From: Shewanella decolorationis S12
GTDB lineage: Bacteria > Pseudomonadota > Gammaproteobacteria > Enterobacterales > Shewanellaceae
Assembly: GCF_000485795.1 (NCBI RefSeq)
Contig: NZ_AXZL01000055.1
Span: 32,876-96,875 of the forward strand
Direction of reading: 5' to 3'
DNA: 64,000 bases
The notes under the pieces are model-generated. The model did not search any database, was not told where the DNA came from, and worked only from the letters and a program-made list of their open reading frames with translations. The translations under genes were made by a program, and so were the position numbers. The stretch's first letter is position 1. The number at the start of each line of letters is the position of its first letter. Shown here one piece after another: positions 1-11,051 of the stretch.

Positions 1-932
1 CTATGGTGGGTGAACCGCAAAACCTAATCATTGCAGCTCAAGCAAACTGGCAATTTGGTGAGTTTGCCATCCGTATGTCACCAGTGACTGTGCCTGTATT
101 GTTCGCGGGTATCTTAACCTGTTTTATCGTCGAGAAATTCCGTTGGTTCGGTTATGGTGCCCAACTGCCAGATGCTGTCCATAAAATCCTGTGTGATTAC
201 GCAGCCTATGAAGACGCGCGTCGTACCAATAAAGACAAAATCAAGTTAATTATTCAAGCCTTTGTGGGTGTATGGTTGATTGCAGGTCTTGCCCTGCACC
301 TAGCGTCAGTGGGCTTAATTGGTCTGTCTGTGATTATTTTAACTACGGCCTTTAACGGTATTACCGATGAGCATGCGCTGGGTAAAGCCTTTGAAGAAGC
401 GCTCCCTTTTACTGCGCTGTTAGCTGTGTTCTTTGCTGTTGTGGCTGTGATTATCGATCAACAACTGTTTGCTCCTGTGATCCAATGGGCACTGAACCAT
501 GAAGGAAATACCCAATTAGTGATCTTCTATATCGCTAACGGTTTACTTTCTATGGTCAGTGATAACGTGTTCGTCGGCACGGTTTACATTAACGAAGTTA
601 AAGCCGCTCTGATTAACGGCCAAATTACTCGCGATCAATTCGACCTGTTAGCGGTAGCAATTAACACTGGAACTAACTTGCCTTCGGTAGCAACACCAAA
701 CGGTCAAGCAGCATTCCTGTTCTTATTGACCTCTGCCCTTGCACCGCTGATCCGTTTATCCTACGGCAGAATGGTATGGATGGCATTGCCCTACACTATC
801 GTGTTATCGATTGTAGGTGTAATGGCGATTGAATCGGGCTTCTTAGAGCAAATGACGCAATACTACTACGACTCCCATGCAATATTGCACCACAGTGTTA
901 AAGAAGCGTTAGCGCCTGCCGCAGCTCACTAA
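1..932 (+). CDS. nhaB: Na+/H+ antiporter NhaB, C-terminal part (cut by window edge)
   Basis: This inner-membrane sodium/proton antiporter exports Na+ in exchange for protons. About 309 residues are visible; the reading frame is open at the left edge, so the N-terminal part lies outside (the family is usually a little over 500 residues). The visible part has many hydrophobic segments, and the stretches [21 protein letters not shown] and [20 protein letters not shown] are characteristic of NhaB. A strong intrinsic terminator follows 45 bases after the stop, separating it from dsbB. The nhaB-dsbB neighbour order is also found in other gammaproteobacteria. The assignment is from remembered family motifs. 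Confidence 0.93.
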   Translation, partial: MVGEPQNLIIAAQANWQFGEFAIRMSPVTVPVLFAGILTCFIVEKFRWFGYGAQLPDAVHKILCDYAAYEDARRTNKDKIKLIIQAFVGVWLIAGLALHLASVGLIGLSVIILTTAFNGITDEHALGKAFEEALPFTALLAVFFAVVAVIIDQQLFAPVIQWALNHEGNTQLVIFYIANGLLSMVSDNVFVGTVYINEVKAALINGQITRDQFDLLAVAINTGTNLPSVATPNGQAAFLFLLTSALAPLIRLSYGRMVWMALPYTIVLSIVGVMAIESGFLEQMTQYYYDSHAILHHSVKEALAPAAAH

Positions 933-976
933 CATAAATATCGGAGTTGACTGAACTTTATGAGTTCAGTAAAGTC

Positions 977-1008
977 AAAAAAACGCCCTACCTTCGAGGG
1001 CGTTTTTT
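977..1008 (+). terminator. Intrinsic terminator after nhaB
   Basis: A 12-bp perfect stem (AAAAAACGCCCT / AGGGCGTTTTTT) has a 7-base loop and ends in a run of six T. It is nearly symmetrical, so it could work on both strands. It lies inside the longer open frame that leads into dsbB, which argues that dsbB starts downstream of it. Confidence 0.9.
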
Positions 1009-1027
1009 GTTGATACGGAGTTCACTT

Positions 1028-1555
1028 TTGACAGCATTCACTCGCTTTGCCCATTCCCGCGCATCTTGGTTCATTCTCACAGGCTCAGCGATTGCCCTCG
1101 AAGCCGCCGCCTTGTATTTCCAATATGTGATGAAATTAGATCCCTGCGTGATGTGTATCTACCAGCGGCTTGCCGTATTCGGCATTTTGGCATCTGGACT
1201 GATTGGTATGACGGCGCCTAAGTTCCTTATCGTTCGCATTCTAGGTGCCCTTGGTTGGGCCGTCAGTGCAACCTGGGGACTAAAACTGGCATTAGCCTTA
1301 GTCGATATGCAGAATAATCCTTCGCCCTTTTCGACTTGCTCATTTTTACCCGAATTTCCAGCTTGGATGCCACTCCATGAATGGTTCCCCTCCGTCATGT
1401 TACCAACGGGCATGTGTACCGATGTGCCATGGCAGTTTATGGGCGTCACCATGGCCGAATGGATGGTGGTAGCCTTTAGTGGTTATCTAGTCACGCTATT
1501 ACTGTTTATTGTGCCTATTCTAAGCGGCTCGAATAAACCTTCGCTCTACAAATAA
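1028..1555 (+). CDS. dsbB: Disulfide bond formation protein DsbB
   Basis: This inner-membrane quinone reductase reoxidises periplasmic DsbA and so drives disulfide formation. It has four hydrophobic helices. The first cysteine pair is C40-V-M-C43 after the first helix, and the second pair is C104 and C130 in the periplasmic loop, matching the DsbB pattern. I chose the TTG at 1028: it is preceded by CGGAG at a 7-base spacing, gives 175 residues (close to the E. coli size), and begins right before the first helix. The frame is open back to 947, but that extension runs through the nhaB terminator hairpin and encodes an implausible N-terminus. An intrinsic terminator follows the stop. Confidence 0.95.
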   Translation: MTAFTRFAHSRASWFILTGSAIALEAAALYFQYVMKLDPCVMCIYQRLAVFGILASGLIGMTAPKFLIVRILGALGWAVSATWGLKLALALVDMQNNPSPFSTCSFLPEFPAWMPLHEWFPSVMLPTGMCTDVPWQFMGVTMAEWMVVAFSGYLVTLLLFIVPILSGSNKPSLYK

Positions 1556-1562
1556 TCTTCCT

Positions 1563-1591
1563 AAGGCAGACATAAGGTCTGCCTTATTTTT
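1563..1591 (+). terminator. Intrinsic terminator after dsbB
   Basis: A 9-bp perfect stem (AAGGCAGAC / GTCTGCCTT) has a 5-base loop and is followed by ATTTTT, eight bases after the dsbB stop. Confidence 0.85.
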
Positions 1592-1710
1592 AGCTGCCTC
1601 TCAATATTTATCCCTGATAACTCAAGGCGAACTTTGATTTAAGCCAATGGCAAATAGGCTAAAAAACGCTAAACTGGCTCCATGATTGCGGTATTCGGAC
1701 CCCGTATAAC

Positions 1711-4326
1711 ATGGAAAAACGGCGTATCATTGAGCCTCAAGCAGCATTGACACAATGGCAAAAAAGTTTGCCATTTAAATTGAGCCTGCTCCAACTAATT
1801 ATCGCAAGCGTGCTAATTTTTAGTACTGCTTGGGTGATCCTGAATATCCAAACTCAACAAGTCAATGAACAACAAACTCTGCTTAATCAAAACCATGGTC
1901 AAATGATCATTGCCAAACTGCAGGAAATGACTTCTCAAGTTGAAAACCAAGTCAATGCGATTAGCAAGATTGCAATGTTATACCGCCATGAACCTGAACT
2001 TCTCAGTAAAAGCATTCCGGAATTACTGTCGATAGAAAATCAAAAAGACATTGTGTCTGGTGGTGGCATTTGGCCTGAACCCGGCGCATTTAATCAGCAA
2101 AAGTTTCGTGACAGCCTATTTTGGGCGCGCAATATTCACGGTGAATTAGTCGCCATTAACAGTTACAACGAAGAAAGTTTTCCTAGCTACCATACTGAAG
2201 AATGGTACCGACCAACCCGTTATTTCCCCGCTGGCAAAGTATTTTGGTCCAAATCCTACATCGATCCCACCACCCATGAACCAATGGTGACTGCATCAAG
2301 TGCCATGTGGATGGAACATCAATTTATTGGTGCTGCGACCACAGATATTAGTCTCGAAAAACTCACTCAACTACTGCGAAATAGCATGCTAGATATGAGT
2401 GGTTATGTGATGGCTCTTGACCATCAAAACCAGATATTAGCCTCTCCAAATAGCGATAGTCTTCCGCAGTCTCAACCATGGCCATCCCATACTCTTCAGA
2501 CCTTCGATGAACTTGTAAAGACGGAGTCAGCCTTTAGCCCAATCGCCTCGGCACTGCATTTAGCCGACCGCAGTTTTATCGAACAAGCCGTGGCTGAGCG
2601 TGTATTTACCCAAGAGCAAATGGATAACCTCACCCGCCTAAGCGGGGACAGTGAACGGGAGATGCTCTCAGCTATAGTCAACGACAATGCAAAGAACCAT
2701 TTCTCAACAGCAAAGCGAATTGCATCAATCTCATTGGCAGAGGATCCCATTTTAAAAGGGCCATCGCTCGTTTCAGTATTCCTTATGCCTCACACATATT
2801 GGAAGATTTTAATTGTTACTCCCATTGCACCATTGCAAGACACGGCAAAAAACCTGATAGAGAAAGTTGGACTTTCGCTAGTCGCCATACAATTATTTGG
2901 CCTCATTCTTTTATTTTTACTGCAGCACAAATTGATTATTGCCCCCATCATGGGAATGGTGCAGGCACTCAAGCGTAATGATTCAGCGTCTATCGAGCTT
3001 AAAGCTAATGAACGCCATGATGAAGTGGGTTTGCTTGCAAAGACCTTCCTATCGCGAACCCAACAACTTGAAATTGCGATGGCAAGTCTTGATGCCAGCA
3101 ATCTTGCGTTGGAGCAGCAATTACTAAGTCAGCAGCATTTTCAACAAGAGCTAAAACGACATAAAGAACAATTAAGATCACTACTCGACTTCTCGTCCAC
3201 CATCATTTACATCAAAGACTTAAATGGCAGATACACCTTAGTTAACAACAAATATTGTGAAGTATTAGGAATTGAGCGGCGTAAAATTATCGGTGCCACG
3301 GATTTTGATTTATTTCAAAACACACTTGCTCAGCTTTATCAACAGAACGATCAGCGGGTAAGCCATAGTCACGATGCCATCCATTTTGAGGAGCCCATCC
3401 CCTCTCCTCGTGGTGAACTTATCTATCAAATGACCAAATTTGATATTCGAGACGATGAGGATAATTCAATAGGCATTGGTGCTATCGGATTTAATGTCGA
3501 TCTAAGAAAGCGCCAAGAAAAAGAGCAAGAAAAACTACTGCAACACCAATTAAATCAATTTAAAGAACAACAACATAAAACTCTACTTGCACAACAAGAA
3601 AATGCTCAATTAAGAGAGCAGCAGCTAGCCATCAATAATGAAATGGCTCAGCTAATTCAACTTCATCTCAGTAAACAGCAAAGTCAAAAACTGATGCAGA
3701 ACTTCCTTGCCGAAGTCATGAGTCAAATGATGCAAGAGCAGGATCGTCTCCTTGCTCAGGTTTGCCAAATCCAACAAACAGCGGATCCCCATCAAACCGA
3801 AATAGTGCAATTAATGAGCGAGAAAGCTGTTAGACTCAGGCATATTTCTCAGTTGTTTACTGATCAACAAAGTGAAATACGACCACTGCATTTAGCACAG
3901 TTTATCCGGCATTTGCTGAGCTTATTACAACCACAATTGCAGAAAACTCAAGTTAAAGTAAATCTGCTGTGCGACGAACAATTAGTGGTCGACGGCAATG
4001 CTTGGCAATATCTACAATTTTTCTATCGACTCATCAACAACACCTTGCACCATGCCTTTAAAGAGCACAATCAACACCGAGAGTTGCAGTTAACACTTGA
4101 GAAGAAAGACGATGAATTGTATATCCGGCTTGAGGACAATGGAATTGGAATATCAATATCGCAGCTTGAACAGCTCAAAAAAGACATACTACAAAACCAA
4201 TGTGTGGGCACACTCACTTGTATTAACCTTTGGATAAAAGAAGAGTTAAAGGGGGAATTAATGGTTGAGAGCGAACTAAACCGAGGCACTCGAATCGAGT
4301 GCCATTGGCCATTATCAGCGGTATAG
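1711..4326 (+). CDS. Cache-HAMP-PAS sensor protein with histidine-kinase-type ATPase domain
   Basis: This 871-residue inner-membrane sensor has a transmembrane helix at about 25-46, a large periplasmic Cache/PDC-type region (about 50-375), a second helix (386-406), HAMP (407-460), PAS (487-600; it contains IIYIKDLNGRYTLVNNKY), a glutamine-rich coiled coil (600-670), and a C-terminal HATPase_c domain (730-867) with N-box asparagines at 776-777 and the G1 box DNGIG at 809-813. The place where the DHp helix should carry the phospho-acceptor reads FLAEVMSQMMQEQDRLL and has no histidine, and the G2 region is weak. Nearby histidines (694, 711) do not sit in a recognisable H-box. No response regulator gene is adjacent. 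The ligand is unknown. It could be an atypical kinase, a kinase using a non-canonical His, or a degenerate one. Confidence 0.85.
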   Translation: MEKRRIIEPQAALTQWQKSLPFKLSLLQLIIASVLIFSTAWVILNIQTQQVNEQQTLLNQNHGQMIIAKLQEMTSQVENQVNAISKIAMLYRHEPELLSKSIPELLSIENQKDIVSGGGIWPEPGAFNQQKFRDSLFWARNIHGELVAINSYNEESFPSYHTEEWYRPTRYFPAGKVFWSKSYIDPTTHEPMVTASSAMWMEHQFIGAATTDISLEKLTQLLRNSMLDMSGYVMALDHQNQILASPNSDSLPQSQPWPSHTLQTFDELVKTESAFSPIASALHLADRSFIEQAVAERVFTQEQMDNLTRLSGDSEREMLSAIVNDNAKNHFSTAKRIASISLAEDPILKGPSLVSVFLMPHTYWKILIVTPIAPLQDTAKNLIEKVGLSLVAIQLFGLILLFLLQHKLIIAPIMGMVQALKRNDSASIELKANERHDEVGLLAKTFLSRTQQLEIAMASLDASNLALEQQLLSQQHFQQELKRHKEQLRSLLDFSSTIIYIKDLNGRYTLVNNKYCEVLGIERRKIIGATDFDLFQNTLAQLYQQNDQRVSHSHDAIHFEEPIPSPRGELIYQMTKFDIRDDEDNSIGIGAIGFNVDLRKRQEKEQEKLLQHQLNQFKEQQHKTLLAQQENAQLREQQLAINNEMAQLIQLHLSKQQSQKLMQNFLAEVMSQMMQEQDRLLAQVCQIQQTADPHQTEIVQLMSEKAVRLRHISQLFTDQQSEIRPLHLAQFIRHLLSLLQPQLQKTQVKVNLLCDEQLVVDGNAWQYLQFFYRLINNTLHHAFKEHNQHRELQLTLEKKDDELYIRLEDNGIGISISQLEQLKKDILQNQCVGTLTCINLWIKEELKGELMVESELNRGTRIECHWPLSAV

Positions 4327-4371
4327 CAACAGTGATATGCCAGAGATTCAGATTAGATGTACGATCCTAGA

Positions 4372-5337
4372 CTAGTCCTGCGCTTTATCTAAGGTCACAT
4401 CCACTAAATAATGGCCTTGTAACCAGTTACGGCCAATCAGCAGTTTATTAGTCATCTGGCTACGATCCTTAAGATTCACTTTGACGGGATACTCAAATCC
4501 TGGCTCCCCTAAAGTCAGCTCGACCATATAGCGTACTTCGCTGCCCTGCGCGTTACGGATAAGCGAGGTATCAACAATCCGTGCCCTTAACCGTTTCGTC
4601 TCGCCACGCTCATTTTCGGTGGTGAAATTGAGCCACTTGCCGATGTTGTTATCCATATTGGTTGGATCTTCATTGTCAATCTTGAGATCAATCGCATGCA
4701 GTGAATTTTCAACCGCGCCGGTATCGATGCGTGTTTTAAAGGTCAACTCCGCCTCTTTCACTTTGATTAACGCTGTCGGGCCAATCAGACGTTTCTCGGC
4801 CACATCAACCACATAGCGGCCCGCTAACCAATTACGACCGATCAGTAATTTGTAATCCATATGACTTCGGTCACGAAGGTTTACCGCGACAAGACGATGC
4901 TGGTCCTCAAACCCAATATCTAACTCCACCAAATAGCGTACTTCACTGCCTTGAGCGTTATTCACTGTGGTGGTCTTTAAGATTTTCGCCGCTAAGCGCC
5001 GCTGCTCACCCGCCTCGTTTTCAGTGGTAAAATGCAGTGTTTTACCAATATTGTCCTGCATCTTGTCAGATGCACCGCCTTCAACTTGCAGATCGATGGC
5101 ATGTAAGGAGGTGTTCGCCGCGCCTGTATCAATTCTTGCCTGAAAATCCAGTTGTGCGGCGATTAGGCGCATCTTCTCCGACTGACCAATTATCGCCTTA
5201 GTGTCAGAAGATACGGTGCTCTGCGCTGACGTTTGTAGCTCTCCACTCATTTTGCCGCAACCTGCAATATTCAGACTGGCGATAATGGCTACTGATACGA
5301 ATACGGTGCTGCGACCTACACTTAGCGGTTGTAACAT
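4372..5337 (-). CDS. Lipoprotein with two tandem retropepsin-like (Zn_protease/RimK-associated) domains
   Basis: The predicted product has 321 residues. The chosen ATG (5337) has AAGGAG at a good spacing and yields a signal peptide ending in the lipobox IAGC, with C27 as the lipidated residue. The mature part holds two copies of the same domain (about 50-180 and 185-315). Each carries the aspartyl-protease-like motif DTGA (D70 and D205), followed by N-S-LHAIDL, NNAQGSEVRY or RNAQGSEVRY, and a closing LLIGRNWL. This is the family annotated as ATP-dependent zinc protease, later seen as retropepsin-like and often next to RimK ligases; no rimK is nearby here. Single-domain members are about 150 residues, so this looks like an internal duplication within one chain. 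Retropepsins act as dimers, so the two halves could form a pseudo-dimer. The substrate is unknown. Confidence 0.8.
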   Translation of the reverse strand: MLQPLSVGRSTVFVSVAIIASLNIAGCGKMSGELQTSAQSTVSSDTKAIIGQSEKMRLIAAQLDFQARIDTGAANTSLHAIDLQVEGGASDKMQDNIGKTLHFTTENEAGEQRRLAAKILKTTTVNNAQGSEVRYLVELDIGFEDQHRLVAVNLRDRSHMDYKLLIGRNWLAGRYVVDVAEKRLIGPTALIKVKEAELTFKTRIDTGAVENSLHAIDLKIDNEDPTNMDNNIGKWLNFTTENERGETKRLRARIVDTSLIRNAQGSEVRYMVELTLGEPGFEYPVKVNLKDRSQMTNKLLIGRNWLQGHYLVDVTLDKAQD

Positions 5338-5527
5338 TCTCCACTCCTTATCTATCGCGGTTACAGGGATACAATCCCCATAACTTAGGCTGTATTTTTT
5401 AAGGGCTAGAGATAACATAAAAGCGAAAGAAAAGAGTCGAAAAACACTAAGCTGAAGGCAAAAATAGCATTTAAACCAATCAAAAAATAAGGAATAGTCA
5501 CAAATCAGCACACTATGGTTACAGCCG

Positions 5528-5908
5528 TTACACCTCTGCCACTTTTACTTCGTCTATCCATGCTTTAGCAAGTTGGCGCTCATTTTCATTAAACACTCTC
5601 ACCGGACAAGGCAACATAAAAGCCAGTGTATTGACCATTGCACCAACACTTTGCCGATTCGCAATCATTACGACCCGTGAAAAATCGCTAAAATGAAACA
5701 CATTAAGCAAAGCATCATCCCACAGCGCCCCCACAGTAATACCCATAAAATCAGCGGCAAACTCGTACCATAAACGAATACTCGCATGGTCCTGCAACTT
5801 GGTCTCGATAGCAGGAAGCAATAAGCTTTCAATATCCTCATGAGTCACTTGACCCGATACCATAATGGTCAGCATATCATCAGCATAGCTTGGGCATAGG
5901 GTTAACAT
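5528..5908 (-). CDS. SpoIIAA-like (STAS-fold, DUF3478-type) small protein
   Basis: This 126-residue soluble protein begins at the ATG at 5908, which has AGGAGA about seven bases upstream; an upstream extension of eight residues lacks a better site. The layout resembles SpoIIAA-like/STAS proteins found widely in proteobacteria: a beta-hairpin start (DDMLTIMVSGQVTHEDIESL), a long helix, the segment IRLWYEFAADFMGIT, then FSRVVMIANR and an alternating helix/strand tail. Function is unknown. It lies downstream of the MITE-like element and upstream of the DTGA lipoprotein, with no clear operon link. The family call is from memory of sequence flavour and is moderate. Confidence 0.6.
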   Translation of the reverse strand: MLTLCPSYADDMLTIMVSGQVTHEDIESLLLPAIETKLQDHASIRLWYEFAADFMGITVGALWDDALLNVFHFSDFSRVVMIANRQSVGAMVNTLAFMLPCPVRVFNENERQLAKAWIDEVKVAEV

Positions 5909-6096
5909 CGAGCTTCTCCTTTTACACCACACAAAAAATGCGGCTCTAGAGTAAAGATATACTCTGTCAGCGAAGATGCTTGAAAAACGGCAATTATTTT
6001 ACGGGAATAACCTTTATAGCCGGACAATTAGGTGAAGATAAATGAGATAGAGTGAAATAACATCGCAAACCAAATCAAGACTCGCCTCCCAGTTTA

Positions 6097-6259
6097 ATAT
6101 CAATCGTATTAAATATCTGTTCATCAGCGGGAGTCTCACAGGCATCTCACTCCCGTGTTACATTGACTTAAAAGGGAATAACCATTCCTTCGTCAATGCG
6201 CCTTGGATTGAGATGCCTGTGAGGCTCTGAAATGATTGGATATTTAATGTGATTGGTAT
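6097..6259. repeat. MITE-like 163-bp palindromic element
   Basis: Two arms pair along the whole length. The terminal 21-mers (6097-6117 and the complement of 6239-6259) match at 18 of 21 positions. An internal 15-mer CTCACAGGCATCTCA (6135-6149) has its exact complement at 6209-6223. The centre contains GGAAT-AACC-ATTCC. There is no open frame of note. The structure is that of a miniature inverted-repeat element or large palindromic intergenic repeat. I cannot name the parent transposon. It sits in the 460-base gap between the SpoIIAA-like gene and the next small gene; the rest of that gap (5909-6096, 6260-6370) shows nothing I can name. Confidence 0.7.
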
Positions 6260-6370
6260 AAAAGTCTAACCCGCTTTAGTGTTGACAAAGGGCGGTGCAA
6301 ATCTCAACCCCACATGACAAAGGTGCCCCGAAGCGCATTTTAAGATTGAGGCAAAGTGCAAAAAATGTGT

Positions 6371-6715
6371 TTAGATTTTTGAGATTTCTTGATCAAATAA
6401 ATTTTTAATTAATCCTGAAAACTCGGTAATAAACAGCGTTTGTTCTGGTGTTGCCCTATGATTAGCAACGGAGGCGAGGATTTCCTCAAGATCATACACA
6501 ATCGCATCGACCTCACGGATGATGGTATTGCGATCAGCAAAAGAAAGTGAAGGATTTTGGCCACAAACCATAATAATCTGTGCCGATAACTGCTCCTCAA
6601 ATAACTCCATCACAGTATCATCGGACATATTTTGGGTATCAGGCGTTTCGAACAAGCCAAGATGCTCAGTCAAATACTGGATCAAATGCATGTAACCGTC
6701 TTTATCTGTGACCAT
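6371..6715 (-). CDS. Conserved hypothetical protein (possibly DUF3802)
   Basis: This 114-residue acidic, helical protein has no signal peptide or membrane segment. It begins MVTDKDGYMHLIQYLTEHL and ends with a helix (FITEFSGLIKNLFDQEI). From memory it resembles DUF3802, a small family of unknown function in Shewanella and relatives; I am not certain. The ribosome-binding site is weak (AAGGGT about six bases upstream). It stands alone between the MITE-like element and the YceI-type gene. Its codon use and length make it a credible gene; a shadow frame on the same strand is shorter and less protein-like. Confidence 0.6.
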   Translation of the reverse strand: MVTDKDGYMHLIQYLTEHLGLFETPDTQNMSDDTVMELFEEQLSAQIIMVCGQNPSLSFADRNTIIREVDAIVYDLEEILASVANHRATPEQTLFITEFSGLIKNLFDQEISKI

Positions 6716-6887
6716 TTTTAACCCTTAAAACAACTAAACCGAGCGCCATCAAGAACACTGTAAAATCGAAAAACTCTCAACAGACACTCGTTAAGTGATC
6801 TGAATGAGGATTCATATGCCAGCCACCCTAGTAACATTAGCCTAAACAGTGTGGCCGACATATTGATCTAAACCAATCTTATCGTTG

Positions 6888-7463
6888 TTACTTTATTAAG
6901 GTTAGTACAAACGACACTGGAACGGCTTGGCTAATACTAGATAAACCTGCAATATCCCGCAACTTATCCACACCAGCAACCAAGTCAAACTCGTTTGCAT
7001 TGACTATTATCGGCTGAAAACTACTAACCATCAGTTTATTATCAGATACTTTGGTCAAAATTACCGAAAAAGTTTTCGTTTGTTGTTTTCCGTGTAGTGA
7101 AATTTTTCCGTCAATGTCAGCCACTTTAGACTGCCCAACGGCAAGTTCTTTCACCATCTTGCTATCCACTTGTGAGCTTAGTTTCAGCTCAGGGAATAAT
7201 GACACTTCAAACAACAGGTTTTGCATACGTTCATCACGTACATCAATCCCTGTCGCCACGCTCATCAGTGGAATGGTTAACTCGAATTGCCCATCATCTT
7301 TAAGTGCACCATTGAGTTGCTTAAAGTGGTGAACTTCAGCGATATCACCTTTCTTAACCGAGACAAAACTGACCCGAGAATCCTGTTCCGTCACTTGCCA
7401 CTGGGCCGCACAACTAAAACTAACCAGCGAAGCTAATGCCGCGATTCCTATCCATTTTTTCAT
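6888..7463 (-). CDS. YceI-family periplasmic protein
   Basis: The product has 191 residues from the ATG at 7463, which has TTGAGG upstream at about nine bases. A signal peptide (MKKWIGIAALASLVSFSCAA) with cleavage before QWQV suggests export to the periplasm. The mature part starts with the YceI pattern QDSRVSFVSVKKGDIAEVHHF, followed by FELTIPLMSVATGIDVRDERM and the LFPELKLSS strand. YceI proteins form a lipocalin-like beta barrel that binds polyisoprenoid or amphiphilic molecules; the ligand here is unknown. No cytochrome b561 partner gene is adjacent, although some YceI genes have one. Confidence 0.8.
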   Translation of the reverse strand: MKKWIGIAALASLVSFSCAAQWQVTEQDSRVSFVSVKKGDIAEVHHFKQLNGALKDDGQFELTIPLMSVATGIDVRDERMQNLLFEVSLFPELKLSSQVDSKMVKELAVGQSKVADIDGKISLHGKQQTKTFSVILTKVSDNKLMVSSFQPIIVNANEFDLVAGVDKLRDIAGLSSISQAVPVSFVLTLIK

Positions 7464-7613
7464 CGTATCCATCCTCAAGAGTGAGTTTAAAGGCAAGCAG
7501 CCACCCGATAACACCCGAGTAACCACAATAATAACTCAGGCTATTTGTGACAAAGATCACCTAAGCCACGCTAAAGATACTCTTTTTCTGAATTAGCGAC
7601 CAGTAAACTATCG

Positions 7614-8066
7614 TTAAACTCGCACCAGCCACTTATCTAAACTATTGGCAAAAGCTTGTTTATCCGCCGCCGATAACGTATCTGGGCCACCGCTGTGCAC
7701 GCCCGATGAACGTAAATCCTCCATAAAATCACGCATTGTCAGTTTTTGACGAATATTATCGGCGTTGTAAAGTTCACCACGGGGATTAAGCGCCAGCGCC
7801 CCCTTTTCTATCACTTGTGCCGCTAATGGAATATCGGCGGTGATCACTAAATGCGTGGCCTCGACATGGTCAACAATATATTGATCCGCGACATCAAAGC
7901 CTGAGCCGACACGCACTTGACTGATATAAGGCGATGGCGGCACTCGTAACATTTGGTTCGCCACCAACACTAACGGCAGTGATTTACGCTCAGCCGCACG
8001 AAATAAAATCTCTTTAATCGGGTTTGGGCAGGCATCGGCATCGACCCAAATCTTATACTGTCCCAC
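7614..8066 (-). CDS. yaiI: YaiI/YqxD family (UPF0178) protein
   Basis: This 150-residue cytoplasmic protein uses a GTG start at 8066, with GAGGATC about eight bases upstream. The N-terminal motif [16 protein letters not shown] and the internal [28 protein letters not shown] are diagnostic of the YaiI/UPF0178 family, a PIN-like fold with conserved aspartates. The molecular role is not established. The gene follows pdxH by 18 bases on the same strand, so the two are probably co-transcribed. Confidence 0.9.
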   Translation of the reverse strand: MGQYKIWVDADACPNPIKEILFRAAERKSLPLVLVANQMLRVPPSPYISQVRVGSGFDVADQYIVDHVEATHLVITADIPLAAQVIEKGALALNPRGELYNADNIRQKLTMRDFMEDLRSSGVHSGGPDTLSAADKQAFANSLDKWLVRV

Positions 8067-8084
8067 GCTTACGATCCTCGCCTA

Positions 8085-8723
8085 TTAAGGTGCTAAACGG
8101 TCAATGACCCATTCATCCGCTTGGCGAGTGTAGAGGAAACGATCGTGTAGGCGATGTTCCCCTCCCTGCCAAAATTCAATACTCGAGGGCTTGACTAGAT
8201 AGCCGCCCCAAAAGCTCGGTAATGGTACATCGCCCTTGGCAAATTTGGCTTTCATCTCAAAGAACTTACCTTCGAGTACTTGTCGTGCGCTCAGCTTACT
8301 CGACTGCTGTGACACCCAAGCGGCAATCTGGCTATCCTTGGGGCGGGTCATAAAGTATTTCAACACTTCGGCCGTAGAAAGCGGCTGAGCCTCACCAAGA
8401 ATCGATACTTGCCGTTCAATCGGGTGCCACGGGAAATGCAGACTGACTTTATTATTGGCCGCAATCTGCTGCGCCTTGCGACTGCCCAAGTTAGTGAAGA
8501 ACACAAACCCTGTCTCATCGAAGCGCTTTAACAATACAATTCGTTGAAAAGGTTGGCCATGTTCATCCACAGTAGCAACACACATCGCAGTAGGATCGCT
8601 AAGCTCTGCATCGCGAGCTTGCGTCATCCACAACTCGAATAGCTGCATAGGATTTTGGGGTAAATCGGCGCGTCTTAAGCCGCCTTTGGTATATTCACGG
8701 CGAATATCACTGAGATCTGTCAT
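8085..8723 (-). CDS. pdxH: Pyridoxamine 5'-phosphate oxidase PdxH
   Basis: This FMN-dependent cytoplasmic enzyme oxidises pyridoxine or pyridoxamine phosphate to pyridoxal phosphate, the last step of vitamin B6 synthesis and salvage. It has 212 residues from the ATG at 8723 with AAGGA upstream; a longer frame to 8816 encodes an unlikely leader. Family signatures include [36 protein letters not shown] and the C-terminal [15 protein letters not shown] with the conserved R-L-H-D-R. It is first gene of a likely pdxH-yaiI operon. A ligA terminator lies just upstream. Confidence 0.96.
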   Translation of the reverse strand: MTDLSDIRREYTKGGLRRADLPQNPMQLFELWMTQARDAELSDPTAMCVATVDEHGQPFQRIVLLKRFDETGFVFFTNLGSRKAQQIAANNKVSLHFPWHPIERQVSILGEAQPLSTAEVLKYFMTRPKDSQIAAWVSQQSSKLSARQVLEGKFFEMKAKFAKGDVPLPSFWGGYLVKPSSIEFWQGGEHRLHDRFLYTRQADEWVIDRLAP

Positions 8724-8831
8724 AGGATTTCCTTTTACAAGCGCACAATGATTGCTATCGGTGCAATCCGCTGAGAGGCCAAGTTTATCATGGCTGAGTG
8801 AGAAAACCGCGCCCAATAATGACGAACTCTC

Positions 8832-8858
8832 AACAAAAACGCCTTGCTTAGCAAGGCG
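8832..8858 (-). terminator. Intrinsic terminator after ligA
   Basis: On the minus strand the stem CGCCTTGC / GCAAGGCG with a TAA loop is followed by TTTTTG. It lies 26 bases past the ligA stop. Confidence 0.85.
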
Positions 8859-8883
8859 ATTTACTCATCAAATCAAACTCGAA

Positions 8884-10971
<2,088 letters not shown>

Positions 10972-10986
10972 TTAAGCATCAAAAAG

Positions 10987-11018
10987 TTGCAAAAAATGAG
11001 GCCGCATTTAGCGGCCCC
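10987..11018 (-). terminator. Hairpin with T-run between zipA and ligA
   Basis: On the minus strand GGCCGC-TAAAT-GCGGCC is followed by TCATTTTTT. The stem is short and the T-run offset, so it may be a partial terminator that lowers read-through from zipA into ligA. Confidence 0.55.
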
Positions 11019-11051
11019 ATCTGTCTATCACCGCGGTCTCGCGGCGTTGCA

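Noticed and set aside
947..1027. Extension of the dsbB frame upstream to 947
   Set aside because: It crosses the nhaB terminator hairpin and gives a 27-residue leader with no resemblance to DsbB; the TTG at 1028 has a good ribosome-binding site.
1159..1452. Antisense frame inside dsbB, and many similar frames inside ligA, smc, pta, ybbP and others
   Set aside because: They lie opposite well-supported genes and have no ribosome-binding sites or family marks; they follow from codon bias of the real gene.
6245..6262. PdhR-like half site at the right end of the palindromic element (GATTGGTATA)
   Set aside because: Only one half-site matches and it is part of the element's own terminal repeat.
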